From W-Chloroflexi-9 sp045863195 (lineage in GTDB: Bacteria; Chloroflexota; Dehalococcoidia; UBA2979): 64,000 bases of DNA. The position numbers and the translations under genes are program-made. Positions 24,127-32,622 of this stretch are shown here, piece by piece; within the stretch, counting starts at the first letter, position 1, and each line of letters starts with the position of its first letter. Location: assembly GCA_045863195.1 (NCBI GenBank), contig BTUI01000011.1, positions 1 through 64,000 of the forward strand, read 5' to 3'. A model generated the notes under the pieces. It ran no database searches. It was not told the DNA's origin and saw only the letters and a program-made list of their open reading frames with translations.

Positions 24127-26129
24127 GCGCGCTGCGCTCCGTCCGGCGCGGCCGCTTCTACCTCGACCGGGCGGCGGGAACGGAAGGGCGCGAACGCCAG
24201 CAGGCCGCCCGCGGCGTAGATGCCGCCGCCGATCCACAGCCAGGCGATGAGCGGGTTCACGAACGCCTGGATCTCGGTCAGCCGCTCCGCGTCCCATCCC
24301 TGCACGAACAGGTAGAGGTCGCGCGTCAGGCTGCCGTCCACGGCCACGATGGCGACCGGCTGGTCCGGGAAGTTCGAGAAGAAGCGCCGTCCCGGCTCCA
24401 GCACCGTCACGAGCTGGCCGTCACGCTCGATGCGGACGCGTGCCACGACCTCCACGTCGATGCCGTTCACCCCCGGGGTGCGTGCCTCCAGGTCTTCGAA
24501 CGTCATGGTGTAGCCACCGGCCTCGAACGACTGGCCGGGCAGCACCACGGCGCGCGTCTGGCTCTGGTAGACGGAGGAGCCGATGACCCCGATCGCCATG
24601 ACCGCCACGCCGATGTGGACGAGGTAGCCGCCAAAGCGCCGCGGATCGCGGTTGAACAGCGCGCCGAAGGCAGCCGGCCACGGGACGCCTCGGGCGGCGC
24701 GCAACGCGCGCGTCCCGGCGGCGTACTCGCGCAGGCTCGTAACGATGATCGCGATCGCCCCGGCGAGCCCGGCAAGGGCGAACGGGTCCCGCACGCCGGC
24801 GACGCCGAGCGCGACGAGGGCGAGGGCGGTGACCGCGAACGGCATCACCAGGCGCCGCTTCAGCGTCCCGGGCGCCGCCTTCCGCCACGGCAACACCGTG
24901 CCGGCCGCGGTCAGCAGGAGCATCACGATCAGCAGCGGCCCGACCACGTCGTTGAAAAACGGCGGGCCCACGGTGATGCGGACGTTCTGGACGAGTTCGG
25001 AGAACACCGGGAAGAGCGTGCCGCCGAGGATGACGAGCGCCATGGCGATCAGCACGTAGGTGTTCAGGATCAGGCCGGTCTCGCGGGACACCAGCGACTC
25101 GAACTCCACCTCCGCGTGCATCCTCGGGAGCCGCCACACGATCAGGACGACCGAGGCGAGGACGACGAGCCCGACCAGCACCAGGAAGTAGGAGCCGACC
25201 TCCGACTGCGCAAAGGAGTGGACGGAGGCGACCAGGCCGGAGCGCACGTTAAACGTGCCGAACACGGCGAGGGCGAACGCCGCGAGCACCAGCACCAGGT
25301 TCCACAGCTTCAGCATCCCGCGGCGCTCCTGCACCACGAGGGAGTGGAGGAACGCCGTCATCGGCAGGAGCGGGAGGATCGCGGAGTTCTCGACCGGGTC
25401 CCAGCCCCAGTAGCCGCCCCAGCCGAGCACGGTGTAGGCCCACCAGCCGCCGAGGAAGTTGCCGATGCTGAGGACGAGGAACGAGGCGAGCGCCCACCCT
25501 CGGGCGTGGTGTACCCACGCCTGGTCCAGCCGTCCGGAGAGCAGCGCTGCGGCGCCCAGACCGAACGGGATCGCGGTGGAGACGAGGCCCGTGAGGAGGA
25601 ACGGCGGGTGGACCAGCATCCCCGGGTCCACGAGCAGCGGGTTCAGCCCGGTGCCGTCCACCGGGGTCACCGGGCTCAGCCGGAACGGGGAGGCGAAGAA
25701 CACGAGCGCTACGAGGAACGAGGCGATGACCACGCCGAGCGTGCCCACGGCATGGGGCGCGCCCCACGGGATCTTCGGGACGGTGATCAGCACGAACGCC
25801 GCCATGAACACGGACATGGACCAGGTCCAGAACAGCAGCGACCCCGGTTGCCCGCTGTAGAGCGAGGCCCACTTCATCCGCGCCTGCATCTCCGTCGAGG
25901 AGACCGAGGCGACGTGGGCGATCTGGAAATCGTTCGTCAGCAGCGCGTACCCCAGCGCAAGGATCGCGATCGTGGTGAGGGCGGCGACGGCGACGAGCGC
26001 ACGCCGTCCCGCGAGCACCGCGGCACGCGAGTGCCAGTGCTGTCCGTACACGGAAGCGGCGACCGCGACCACGGAGGCGGCCAGCGCCGTCAGGAGCGCA
26101 GCCGCTCCCACCGTGGCGGTGATGTTCAC
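24123..26129 (-). CDS. ccmF: Haem lyase CcmF
   Basis: CcmF ligates haem to the CXXCH cysteines of apocytochrome c outside the membrane. The 668-residue protein has about 14-15 helices and the WWD haem-handling signature GGWWAYTVLGWGGYWGWDP followed by VENSAILPLLPMTAFLHS. Conserved extracytoplasmic histidines include LVHPPFLLTGLV and SVHSFAQS. A large soluble loop lies near the C-terminus (VVLPGQSFEAGGYTMTFEDL). The length is normal. ccmE ends eight bases upstream. It supplies the c-type haem of the CtaC cytochrome domain encoded next door. Confidence 0.96.
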   Translation of the reverse strand: MNITATVGAAALLTALAASVVAVAASVYGQHWHSRAAVLAGRRALVAVAALTTIAILALGYALLTNDFQIAHVASVSSTEMQARMKWASLYSGQPGSLLFWTWSMSVFMAAFVLITVPKIPWGAPHAVGTLGVVIASFLVALVFFASPFRLSPVTPVDGTGLNPLLVDPGMLVHPPFLLTGLVSTAIPFGLGAAALLSGRLDQAWVHHARGWALASFLVLSIGNFLGGWWAYTVLGWGGYWGWDPVENSAILPLLPMTAFLHSLVVQERRGMLKLWNLVLVLAAFALAVFGTFNVRSGLVASVHSFAQSEVGSYFLVLVGLVVLASVVLIVWRLPRMHAEVEFESLVSRETGLILNTYVLIAMALVILGGTLFPVFSELVQNVRITVGPPFFNDVVGPLLIVMLLLTAAGTVLPWRKAAPGTLKRRLVMPFAVTALALVALGVAGVRDPFALAGLAGAIAIIVTSLREYAAGTRALRAARGVPWPAAFGALFNRDPRRFGGYLVHIGVAVMAIGVIGSSVYQSQTRAVVLPGQSFEAGGYTMTFEDLEARTPGVNGIDVEVVARVRIERDGQLVTVLEPGRRFFSNFPDQPVAIVAVDGSLTRDLYLFVQGWDAERLTEIQAFVNPLIAWLWIGGGIYAAGGLLAFAPFRSRRPVEVEAAAPDGAQRA

Positions 26130-26137
26130 CGGCGCGC

Positions 26138-26602
26138 CTAGTCGGCGCCCGGCGTCGCCGTGGCCGGGACGAAGTGCGAGGAGATGGAGTCGGACGGCGG
26201 GGTGTCGGCGAAGAACTCATCCTCGTGCTTGATGATGATCGAGTCCGCGTCCACCACGCCGCCGGCGAGACCGGTGCCCTCCACGACGACGAGGGCATAC
26301 GGCCCGAACATGTTCGGCACCACGCCGTCCTCGAAGCGGATGGAGATGCGGTCGTCCACGTCGCCCTGGATGTCGAAGGCGACCGGGCGGCCGGCGACCT
26401 CCGTCACCGAGCCCTCGACCACGCGCCCGGCGACCCGGACGCGGGTGTCCTCCAGGTCCGGGTTCGCGAGGTACTCGGCGGGGGTCAGGTAGTAGGAGAT
26501 GGAGGAGCCAGCGGCCTTGAAGGCGAGCACGCTGATGGCGGCGGTGGCCACCACGAGCACCATGATCAGCCGCGCGCGGCGGCTGGCCAGCAGGTCAGTC
26601 AT
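26138..26602 (-). CDS. ccmE: Haem chaperone CcmE
   Basis: CcmE carries haem covalently from CcmC to CcmF. The 154-residue protein has one N-terminal anchor helix (LIMVLVVATAAISVLAF), an OB-fold domain (RVRVAGRVVEGSV, ISIRFEDGVVPNMF) and the haem-binding His in IIIKHEDEF, equivalent to the classical KHDENY. The tyrosine after the His that ligates haem iron in the E. coli protein is Phe here. It overlaps the thioredoxin-like gene upstream by ATGA. Confidence 0.93.
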   Translation of the reverse strand: MTDLLASRRARLIMVLVVATAAISVLAFKAAGSSISYYLTPAEYLANPDLEDTRVRVAGRVVEGSVTEVAGRPVAFDIQGDVDDRISIRFEDGVVPNMFGPYALVVVEGTGLAGGVVDADSIIIKHEDEFFADTPPSDSISSHFVPATATPGAD

Positions 26603-27153
26603 GAGCGTTTCCCCGTGTCCCCGGCGATCTCCTCCAGGAGGTCGCGGAGCGTCTTCTCGTCCAGGCGCCCGTCGTACCGAGCCCGGATCTGCAGGCCGGG
26701 CTCAATGAAGTAGGCGGTGGGAAGCCCCTGTACTCCGTACTCTACATAGACCGTGCCCTCGGCGTCTGCCGCCAGCGGGAACGACAGCCCGTGGCGCTCG
26801 ATGAAGCTCTCCGCGTCCGAGCGCACGTCCCAGATGTTCACGCCGAGGAAGACATAACCGCGGTCACGATATTCCGGCCAGAGCGCCTCGATGACCGGCG
26901 CTTCCTCCTCGCACGGGTAGCACCAGGAGGCCCAGAAGTAGAGGAAGACGGGCTGGTCGGCGGCCTGCTGGAGGTCGAACGGGGCGCCCTCGAAGGTCGT
27001 GAGGGTGAACGGCGCGGCCGGGCCGGAGGCCTCCGCGCGGCCGGTGGCGGATTGCCCGACGCCACGCTGCATCGCCACGGCGAGGACGATCACCAGGCCG
27101 ACCAGCACCGCGCCGGCAGCCCCCGCCACCCATCGAGCGAGCCGTGGATTCAT
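26599..27153 (-). CDS. TlpA/ResA/CcmG-like thioredoxin
   Basis: A membrane-anchored thiol-disulfide oxidoreductase that would keep apocytochrome c (or CcmH) cysteines reduced. The 184-residue protein has an N-terminal helix (AGAAGAVLVGLVIVLAVAM), a thioredoxin fold with the active site WASWCYPCEEEAP, FLGVNIWD, and the cis-Pro region GLPTAYFIEPG. It is the first gene of the ccm operon. No Shine-Dalgarno precedes the ATG, and a promoter places the transcript start at the ATG, so translation is probably leaderless. Confidence 0.93.
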   Translation of the reverse strand: MNPRLARWVAGAAGAVLVGLVIVLAVAMQRGVGQSATGRAEASGPAAPFTLTTFEGAPFDLQQAADQPVFLYFWASWCYPCEEEAPVIEALWPEYRDRGYVFLGVNIWDVRSDAESFIERHGLSFPLAADAEGTVYVEYGVQGLPTAYFIEPGLQIRARYDGRLDEKTLRDLLEEIAGDTGKRS

Positions 27154-27160
27154 TGTGTTG

Positions 27161-27190
27161 AGGCTACGCGGCGGGGCGCTCTGACTTCAA
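27161..27190 (-). promoter_or_regulatory. Leaderless promoter of the ccm operon
   Basis: TTGAAG (27190-27185) and TAGCCT (27166-27161, TAnnnT type) lie 18 bases apart on the minus strand. The -10 ends seven bases before the ATG at 27153, and the intervening CAACACA has no ribosome binding site, so the message probably begins at the start codon. Confidence 0.5.
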
Positions 27191-27393
27191 CGAGCGGCGG
27201 CCTCCGGGCTTCACGGGCGTGGTGGTTCGTGCGGCCGCGGGGCCAACGTGTAGTAGCGCTGGCTTGACCGTGTATACCGCCAATGTTACTTCTGCCATGC
27301 CGCGCGACGAGGGCGGGGCGGGTCTGCGTGTGTAACGCGCGTGTCACGCGCCGCACGCCGTGGGTCCGTGAGCTGCCAAGTACGGAGGACGCT

Positions 27394-28428
27394 GTGGGCA
27401 GGTCTGGTCCGGGGCGATTGATCGCCATCGTTGTATCCTTGGTGCTCACGGCGGTGACCGTGGGCTTGATGTATGTGGCGTTCGTCGACTCGGCGGACAC
27501 GCCGCAGACGACGTACCAGGCCATGTCGGACAACGCCCAGAAGACTCAGGACGTCTACACCCTGATCTTCATCCTCGCCGGCATCGTCTTCGCCGGCGTG
27601 ATGGCGGCGACGCTGGCCTTCTCCTTCATCTTCCGCGAGCGCGAGGGCGCCAAGGCCCTCCAGATCCACGGCAACTCCAAGCTGGAGGTGCTGTGGACGC
27701 TGCTCCCGGTCCTCATCGTCGTGATCATGGCGGTCCCGACCTTCCAGGTGATCGCTGAGACCACGGGCGACCCGCCGGACGGCCACATCACGGTCCGTGC
27801 CACCGGCCACCAGTGGTGGTTCGAGTTCGAGTACGAGGACTATGGCCTCGTCACAGCGACCGACCTGCACCTCCCGGTCGATGTCCCGGTCCGGGTGATC
27901 CTCAACTCGGACGACGTCATCCACTCCTTCTGGGTGCCGCAGCTGTCCGGCAAGGTGGACATGGTTCCCGGCCACAACAACCAGCTGTGGTTCACCCCGA
28001 ACACCCCCGGCGAGTACCTGGGCCAGTGCGCCGAGTTCTGCGCGCTCTCCCACGCGAACATGCGCTTCCGGGTGTTCGTCCACACCCAGGCCGACTTCGA
28101 CGCCTGGATGGAGTCTGCCCTGGCTCCGTCCGTGACCCCGACCGAGGGGCTGGCGGCTGAGGGCGCGAACCTCTTCACGATGAAGGGGTGCATCGGCTGC
28201 CACACCGTCCGCGGGAATGACATCGCGATGGGCGTGGTGGGGCCGGACCTCACCCACTTCGGCTCCCGCTCCCGCCTCGCCGGCGCGATGGTGCCGAACA
28301 CCGAAGAAGAGCTGCGGCGCTGGCTGGCGAACCCGCCGGCCATGAAGCCGGGCTCCATCATGCCGAACCTCAACCTCACCCCGGCTGAGATCGACGGTCT
28401 GGTGGCGTACCTGTACAGCCTCAAGTAG
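27394..28428 (+). CDS. ctaC: Cytochrome c oxidase subunit II with fused cytochrome c (caa3 type)
   Basis: Subunit II takes electrons from cytochrome c and passes them through CuA to subunit I. The 344-residue protein has two N-terminal helices, a cupredoxin domain with HQWWFEFEYED and the CuA ligands in GQCAEFCALSHANM, and a C-terminal cytochrome c domain with CIGCH and the axial-Met region IMPNLNLTPAEI. The fusion defines a caa3 oxidase. The start chosen is the GTG at 27394 behind GGAGG; the longer opening includes a Cys/Arg-rich run unlike any subunit II. First gene of ctaCDEF, divergent from the ccm operon that matures its haem c. Confidence 0.96.
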   Translation: MGRSGPGRLIAIVVSLVLTAVTVGLMYVAFVDSADTPQTTYQAMSDNAQKTQDVYTLIFILAGIVFAGVMAATLAFSFIFREREGAKALQIHGNSKLEVLWTLLPVLIVVIMAVPTFQVIAETTGDPPDGHITVRATGHQWWFEFEYEDYGLVTATDLHLPVDVPVRVILNSDDVIHSFWVPQLSGKVDMVPGHNNQLWFTPNTPGEYLGQCAEFCALSHANMRFRVFVHTQADFDAWMESALAPSVTPTEGLAAEGANLFTMKGCIGCHTVRGNDIAMGVVGPDLTHFGSRSRLAGAMVPNTEEELRRWLANPPAMKPGSIMPNLNLTPAEIDGLVAYLYSLK

Positions 28429-28501
28429 GCGTGCGGCGGCTGTGACGAACACGAACGGCAAGCGGCGGGACTGCACCGCACGCAAGGTTGGAGGACGCTA
28501 G

Positions 28502-30304
28502 ATGGCCACGGCTGTCGGCACTCTGTCTCACTCGGAAGACCGCTCCAAGATCTGGGAGTGGATGACCACGGTCGACCACAAGAAGATCGCCGCGCTGTAC
28601 GGCGTGACCGGCTTCATCTTCTTCCTGATCGGCGGCATCGAAGCGACGCTGATCCGGACGCAGTTGGCGGTGCCGAACGGCACCGTACTGGACGCGGACC
28701 TCTTCAACCAGCTGTTCACGACCCACGCCCTGACCATGATCTTCCTCGCGATCATGCCCATGGGCGCGTCGTTCTTTAACTACTTCATCCCGCTCCAGAT
28801 CGGCGCGCGGGACGTGGCCTTCCCGCGGCTGAACGCGCTGGGCTACTGGACGTACCTCACCGGTGCGGTCATGCTCACCGGCTCCTTCTTCCTGGGCGGC
28901 GCCCCGGATGGCGGCTGGTTCGCCTACGCGCCGCTCACGAGCACGGAGTACGCGCCGGGCAAAAACCTGGACTTCTACACCGTCTCCCTCCTGATCCTCG
29001 GTGTGTCGTCGCTGATGGGTTCGCTGAACTTCGCCGTGACCATCATCAACATGCGCGCTCCGGGCATGACGATGATGCGTCTGCCGGTCTACATGTGGAT
29101 GACGCTGGTCGTCTCCTTCCTGCTGATCCTGTCGCTGCCGATCATCACGGTGGCGCTGATCCAGCTCTACTTCGACCGCAACTTCGGCACCAACTTCTTC
29201 AGCCCGGACGCGGGTGGTGACCCGATCCTCTGGCAGCACATCTTCTGGCTCTTCGGTCACCCCGAGGTCTACGTGCTGATCCTGCCCTCGATGGGCATCG
29301 TCTCCGAGGTCCTGCCGGTGATGTCGCGGAAGCCGCTGTTCGGCTACTCGGCGATCGTCTTCGCCGGTGCGGCCATCGGTGTCCTCGGCTTCGCGGTGTG
29401 GAGCCACCACATGTTCACCACCGGTCTGGGCACGGTGCCGCAGATCGTGTTCTCCGCCTCCACCATGGCGATCGGTGTCCCGACGGGCATCAAGATCTTC
29501 AACTGGCTGGGCACCATGTACGGCGGCAACATCCGCTTCACCACGGCGACCTACTTCTCCGTGGCGTTCATCGTGCTGTTCACGATCGGCGGCATCTCCG
29601 GCGTCATGCACGCCTCGCCGGCGGTGGACGGCCAGCACCAGGACACCTACTTCGTCGTCGCGCACATCCACTACGTGCTCTTCGGCGGCGCGATCATGGG
29701 CATCTTCTCGGGCATCTTCTACTGGTTCCCGAAGATGACCGGCCGCTTCCTGGATGAGACGTGGGGCAAGTGGTCGTTCTGGACCATGTTCGTCGGCATG
29801 AACCTGACGTTCTTCCCGATGCACTTCCTCGGCCTCGCCGGCATGCCTCGCCGTATCTACACGTACGACGAGGGCCTGGGCTGGGACACGTGGAACCTGG
29901 TCGCCACCATCGGCGTGTACATCATCGTCCTGGGTGTCTCGATCTTCATCGTGAACTTCTTCAAGACGATGCGGCAGGCGCCGACCGCCCCGGACAACCC
30001 GTGGGACGGTGCGACGCTGGAGTGGGCCACCTCCTCCCCGCCGCCGGAGCACAACTTCGACGTGATCCCGGAGGTCCGGGACCGCGACCCGCTCTGGTAC
30101 AACCGCGACCACGGCATTGCCGCGCCGCCGGTGCCGGAGCACAACCACATCCACCTGCCGCCGCCGTCCTACATGCCGCTGATCGTGGCGCTGGGCGTGG
30201 CCCTGCTGGGCATCGGTGGCCTGTCGCACATCGGGGTGTCCGTCCTGGGCGTCGCGGTGACGATCTACGGCGTCTGGGGCTGGGCGCTCGAGCCGACCGA
30301 GTAA
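28502..30304 (+). CDS. ctaD: Cytochrome c oxidase subunit I
   Basis: Catalytic subunit of the oxidase, reducing oxygen to water at the haem a3-CuB site and pumping protons. The 600-residue protein has about 12-13 helices, the haem a ligand in TTHALTMIF, the CuB/cross-linked segment FGHPEVYVLILP with the E of the D-channel (an A1-type feature), SHHMFTTG for the CuB histidines and DTYFVVAHIHYVL for the haem a3/a ligands. GGTTGGAGG precedes its ATG. It follows ctaC by 73 bases. The C-terminal about 50 residues (PPVPEHNHIHLPPPSYMPL, then two helices) extend beyond the core. Confidence 0.97.
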   Translation: MATAVGTLSHSEDRSKIWEWMTTVDHKKIAALYGVTGFIFFLIGGIEATLIRTQLAVPNGTVLDADLFNQLFTTHALTMIFLAIMPMGASFFNYFIPLQIGARDVAFPRLNALGYWTYLTGAVMLTGSFFLGGAPDGGWFAYAPLTSTEYAPGKNLDFYTVSLLILGVSSLMGSLNFAVTIINMRAPGMTMMRLPVYMWMTLVVSFLLILSLPIITVALIQLYFDRNFGTNFFSPDAGGDPILWQHIFWLFGHPEVYVLILPSMGIVSEVLPVMSRKPLFGYSAIVFAGAAIGVLGFAVWSHHMFTTGLGTVPQIVFSASTMAIGVPTGIKIFNWLGTMYGGNIRFTTATYFSVAFIVLFTIGGISGVMHASPAVDGQHQDTYFVVAHIHYVLFGGAIMGIFSGIFYWFPKMTGRFLDETWGKWSFWTMFVGMNLTFFPMHFLGLAGMPRRIYTYDEGLGWDTWNLVATIGVYIIVLGVSIFIVNFFKTMRQAPTAPDNPWDGATLEWATSSPPPEHNFDVIPEVRDRDPLWYNRDHGIAAPPVPEHNHIHLPPPSYMPLIVALGVALLGIGGLSHIGVSVLGVAVTIYGVWGWALEPTE

Positions 30305-30355
30305 CTACGGGTCGGTCGGGTCGAGATACGAGTAAGCAGCGAGCAGGAGGCGGTC

Positions 30356-30952
30356 ATGGCCGCAGCAGCACACGACGCGGGACATCACACCTCGCTGGGG
30401 GTCGATAACCGCAAGCTCCTGATGTGGATCTTCCTGGCGTCAGAGTGCCTCTTCTTCGGCACTCTGATCTCCACGTACCTGATCTTCAAGGGGCAATCGC
30501 TCGTCGGCCCGTTCCCGGGTGACGTGCTGGACATCCCGCTGACCTCGGCGAGCACGTTCGTGCTGCTGATGTCCTCGGTGACCATGGTGCTCGCCGTGTA
30601 CGGCGCGCAGCACGGCCGGCTGGGCCTGATGCGGGGGATGCTCCTCGCGACGATCCTGCTGGGCATCGGCTTCCTGGGCTTCCAGGTGTACGAGTTCCGG
30701 CACTTCGGGCACCTGGGCCTGAACCTGGGCACCAACCAGTTCGGCGCCTCCTTCTACCTGATGACGGGCTTCCACGGCACGCACGTCGGCGTCGGCGTCC
30801 TCTACCTGACCTCCATCCTCATCGGCTCGATGCGGCGCAGCGGTCTGGGCAAGGACCGGGCGCTCTGGGTCGACACCGCGGGCCTCTACTGGCACTTCGT
30901 GGACGTCGTCTGGATCGTCATCTTCACCATCGTCTACCTGATCCCGGAATAG
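30356..30952 (+). CDS. ctaE: Cytochrome c oxidase subunit III
   Basis: Subunit III stabilises the oxidase and its proton uptake. The 198-residue protein has five helices, as in the shorter caa3-type subunit III, starting with KLLMWIFLASECLFFGTLISTYL and containing the family motifs FHGTHVGVGVLYL and YWHFVDVVWIVIFTIVYL. GGAGG precedes the ATG and the gene lies 51 bases after ctaD in the same operon. Confidence 0.95.
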   Translation: MAAAAHDAGHHTSLGVDNRKLLMWIFLASECLFFGTLISTYLIFKGQSLVGPFPGDVLDIPLTSASTFVLLMSSVTMVLAVYGAQHGRLGLMRGMLLATILLGIGFLGFQVYEFRHFGHLGLNLGTNQFGASFYLMTGFHGTHVGVGVLYLTSILIGSMRRSGLGKDRALWVDTAGLYWHFVDVVWIVIFTIVYLIPE

Positions 30953-30973
30953 CCGGACCGGAGGAGGACCGCC

Positions 30974-31336
30974 ATGGACCACGAGGCGACCGCAGGCCAC
31001 GGCCACGGGGAGCACCCGCCCACCACCATCCGCCAGTACGTGATGATCGGCCTCATCCTGGCCGTCATCACGGCGGTCGAGTTGTGGGTCTCGTACGCGG
31101 GCCTGGGATCGCTGGAGATCCCGCTGCTGCTGATCCTGTCCGCCGTGAAGTTCGGTATCGTCGCGGCGCTGTTCATGCACCTGAAGTTCGAGCACAAGTT
31201 CATGACCCGCGTGTTTGTGTTCGGGCTGGTGCTCGCGGCGTTCCTCCTCTTCGCCGTGTGGTCGCTCTTCCTGCACGACGACACGGACGCCCGCGTCCTG
31301 CCGGACCGCAGCGAGATCTCCGCGCCGGCCCACTAG
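30974..31336 (+). CDS. ctaF: Cytochrome c oxidase subunit IV family protein
   Basis: A 120-residue membrane protein with three helices and a histidine-rich N-terminus (MDHEATAGHGHGEHPP). The core YVMIGLILAVITAVELWVSY, then KFGIVAALFMHLKFEHK, matches the small fourth subunit of caa3-type oxidases (COX4_pro type). It ends the oxidase operon: a strong hairpin terminator lies 29 bases after its stop. The GGAGGAGG before the ATG is clear. Confidence 0.9.
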   Translation: MDHEATAGHGHGEHPPTTIRQYVMIGLILAVITAVELWVSYAGLGSLEIPLLLILSAVKFGIVAALFMHLKFEHKFMTRVFVFGLVLAAFLLFAVWSLFLHDDTDARVLPDRSEISAPAH

Positions 31337-31364
31337 GCCGCGCTCGGCCGTTCGAGGTCACACG

Positions 31365-31390
31365 AAGGCCCGTCCGCAAGGACGGGCCTT
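31365..31390 (+). terminator. Terminator of the ctaCDEF operon
   Basis: A perfect 11-bp stem, AAGGCCCGTCC/GGACGGGCCTT, closed by the stable GCAA tetraloop. Only TTCC follows, so there is little uridine tract, but its size and position between convergent operons make it a likely terminator. The rest of the 278-base gap (31391-31614) is GC-rich with no gene that I can support. Confidence 0.8.
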
Positions 31391-31614
31391 CCGCTTGTCC
31401 GCCGGCTATTGGGTGCCAGCCACGCGAGCGCCGAGGGGCCGCCACGCGGCGCGGGCATTGCCGAGGGCGGGAAGGCTGGGGCAACGCCGGGTGACGGGCC
31501 CGGAACGCCGGCCCGGCCGGGCCGCGCGCCGTCCGGGCGCGGGGGGCTCGATGGCTGCCTCAGGCGCCCCGCACCGCAGGTAGGCGACAGTGCCCGGGCT
31601 TCGCGAGGAGCCGC

Positions 31615-32556
31615 CTAGCGGGCCGCCTCGGCGTCGAGCGCCAGGCGCTGGGCGTCCCGCAGGCGCTCCTCCTCGCGCTGCTTGCGCTCGGACTGCCGCC
31701 ACCACACCTGAAAGATGACGGCGGCGGTGACGAGGTTCACGACCTCGCCGAAAGGCACCCACATCAGCAGGCCGGCGATCTCCTGGTCCTGCTTCGCGTC
31801 CCACGGCAGGAAGAGCGCCACGCGCGTGTAGGTCTCGTACAGCGGCTCCGGGCGGAACGTGATCATCGCCGCCAGGATGTGCTTCGGGATCATCGCGCTG
31901 TAGAAGTAGACGATGCGGAAGCCCATCGGAATGCGCGACCGCAGCGGCTTCGGGTCGATGATGTTCCACCAGAACAGGATGGAGACCACGAAGAAAGAGA
32001 AGTGCTGGAAGAGGTGGAGCAGGTCGTTGTTGAGCGCTGTGTCGTACCAGCCGGGCATCAGATGCCACGCCCACTGCATCACGGTGAAGATGCCCACCGC
32101 GACCGGCGGGAACGTCAGCGTGCGCCACGTGTGCTTCCAGACGCGGCTGCGCAGCACCGGCGTGATCAGGCCCCGCTTCACCCACTTCGGCAGCCCGCGC
32201 AGCATCGGCGTGGTCGGCGCGCCGAGGAGCAGCAGCGGCGGCACGAACATCATCACGACGTTGTGCTGGACCATGTGCATCGAGAAGTGGTGCTCACCGA
32301 GGCGGTCGAGCGGCGACTCGATCGACATCAGCAGCACGAACAGGCCGAAGTAGTACGAGAGCGTCCGCCAGCGCGAGTGCTCGCGGGAGCGCTCCGGCCA
32401 GCGGCGCAGCCCGCGCGCATAGAAGAACCCCGCGAGGGCGACCGGGATGATGACGATCGGGTCGAAGTTCCACGCCAGCCACCAGTCGCCCTCGATGCCG
32501 TCGTGGGCGGGGCCGGCGACACGGCCGGCGGCTTCCAGGACTGTGACGAGGGCCAC
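31615..32556 (-). CDS. ctaG: CtaG-type cytochrome c oxidase assembly protein, copy 1
   Basis: caa3-type CtaG proteins are membrane proteins needed to assemble active caa3 oxidase, probably in copper or haem insertion. The 313-residue protein has about seven helices and the family histidines and motifs LDRLGEHHFSMHMVQHNVVMM, LLLLGAPTTP, WAWHLMPGWYD, FSFFVVSILFWW and IPKHILAAMI. It ends in a charged helix (ERKQREEERLRDAQRLAL). The start is a GTG with GGAG upstream. It is convergent with the oxidase operon and follows its paralogue by 66 bases on the same strand. Confidence 0.9.
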   Translation of the reverse strand: MALVTVLEAAGRVAGPAHDGIEGDWWLAWNFDPIVIIPVALAGFFYARGLRRWPERSREHSRWRTLSYYFGLFVLLMSIESPLDRLGEHHFSMHMVQHNVVMMFVPPLLLLGAPTTPMLRGLPKWVKRGLITPVLRSRVWKHTWRTLTFPPVAVGIFTVMQWAWHLMPGWYDTALNNDLLHLFQHFSFFVVSILFWWNIIDPKPLRSRIPMGFRIVYFYSAMIPKHILAAMITFRPEPLYETYTRVALFLPWDAKQDQEIAGLLMWVPFGEVVNLVTAAVIFQVWWRQSERKQREEERLRDAQRLALDAEAAR

Positions 32557-32622
32557 GGGCTGCTCCGTCCCGCGCGGTGGGGTGCCTCCAGTGTCGCCTC
32601 CCGGAGGGTCAGGCGCACGCCG

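Noticed and set aside
28421..30229. 602-codon minus-strand frame opposite ctaD
   Set aside because: His/Asp/Arg-rich composition with no domain; ctaD on the other strand has every haem and copper ligand.
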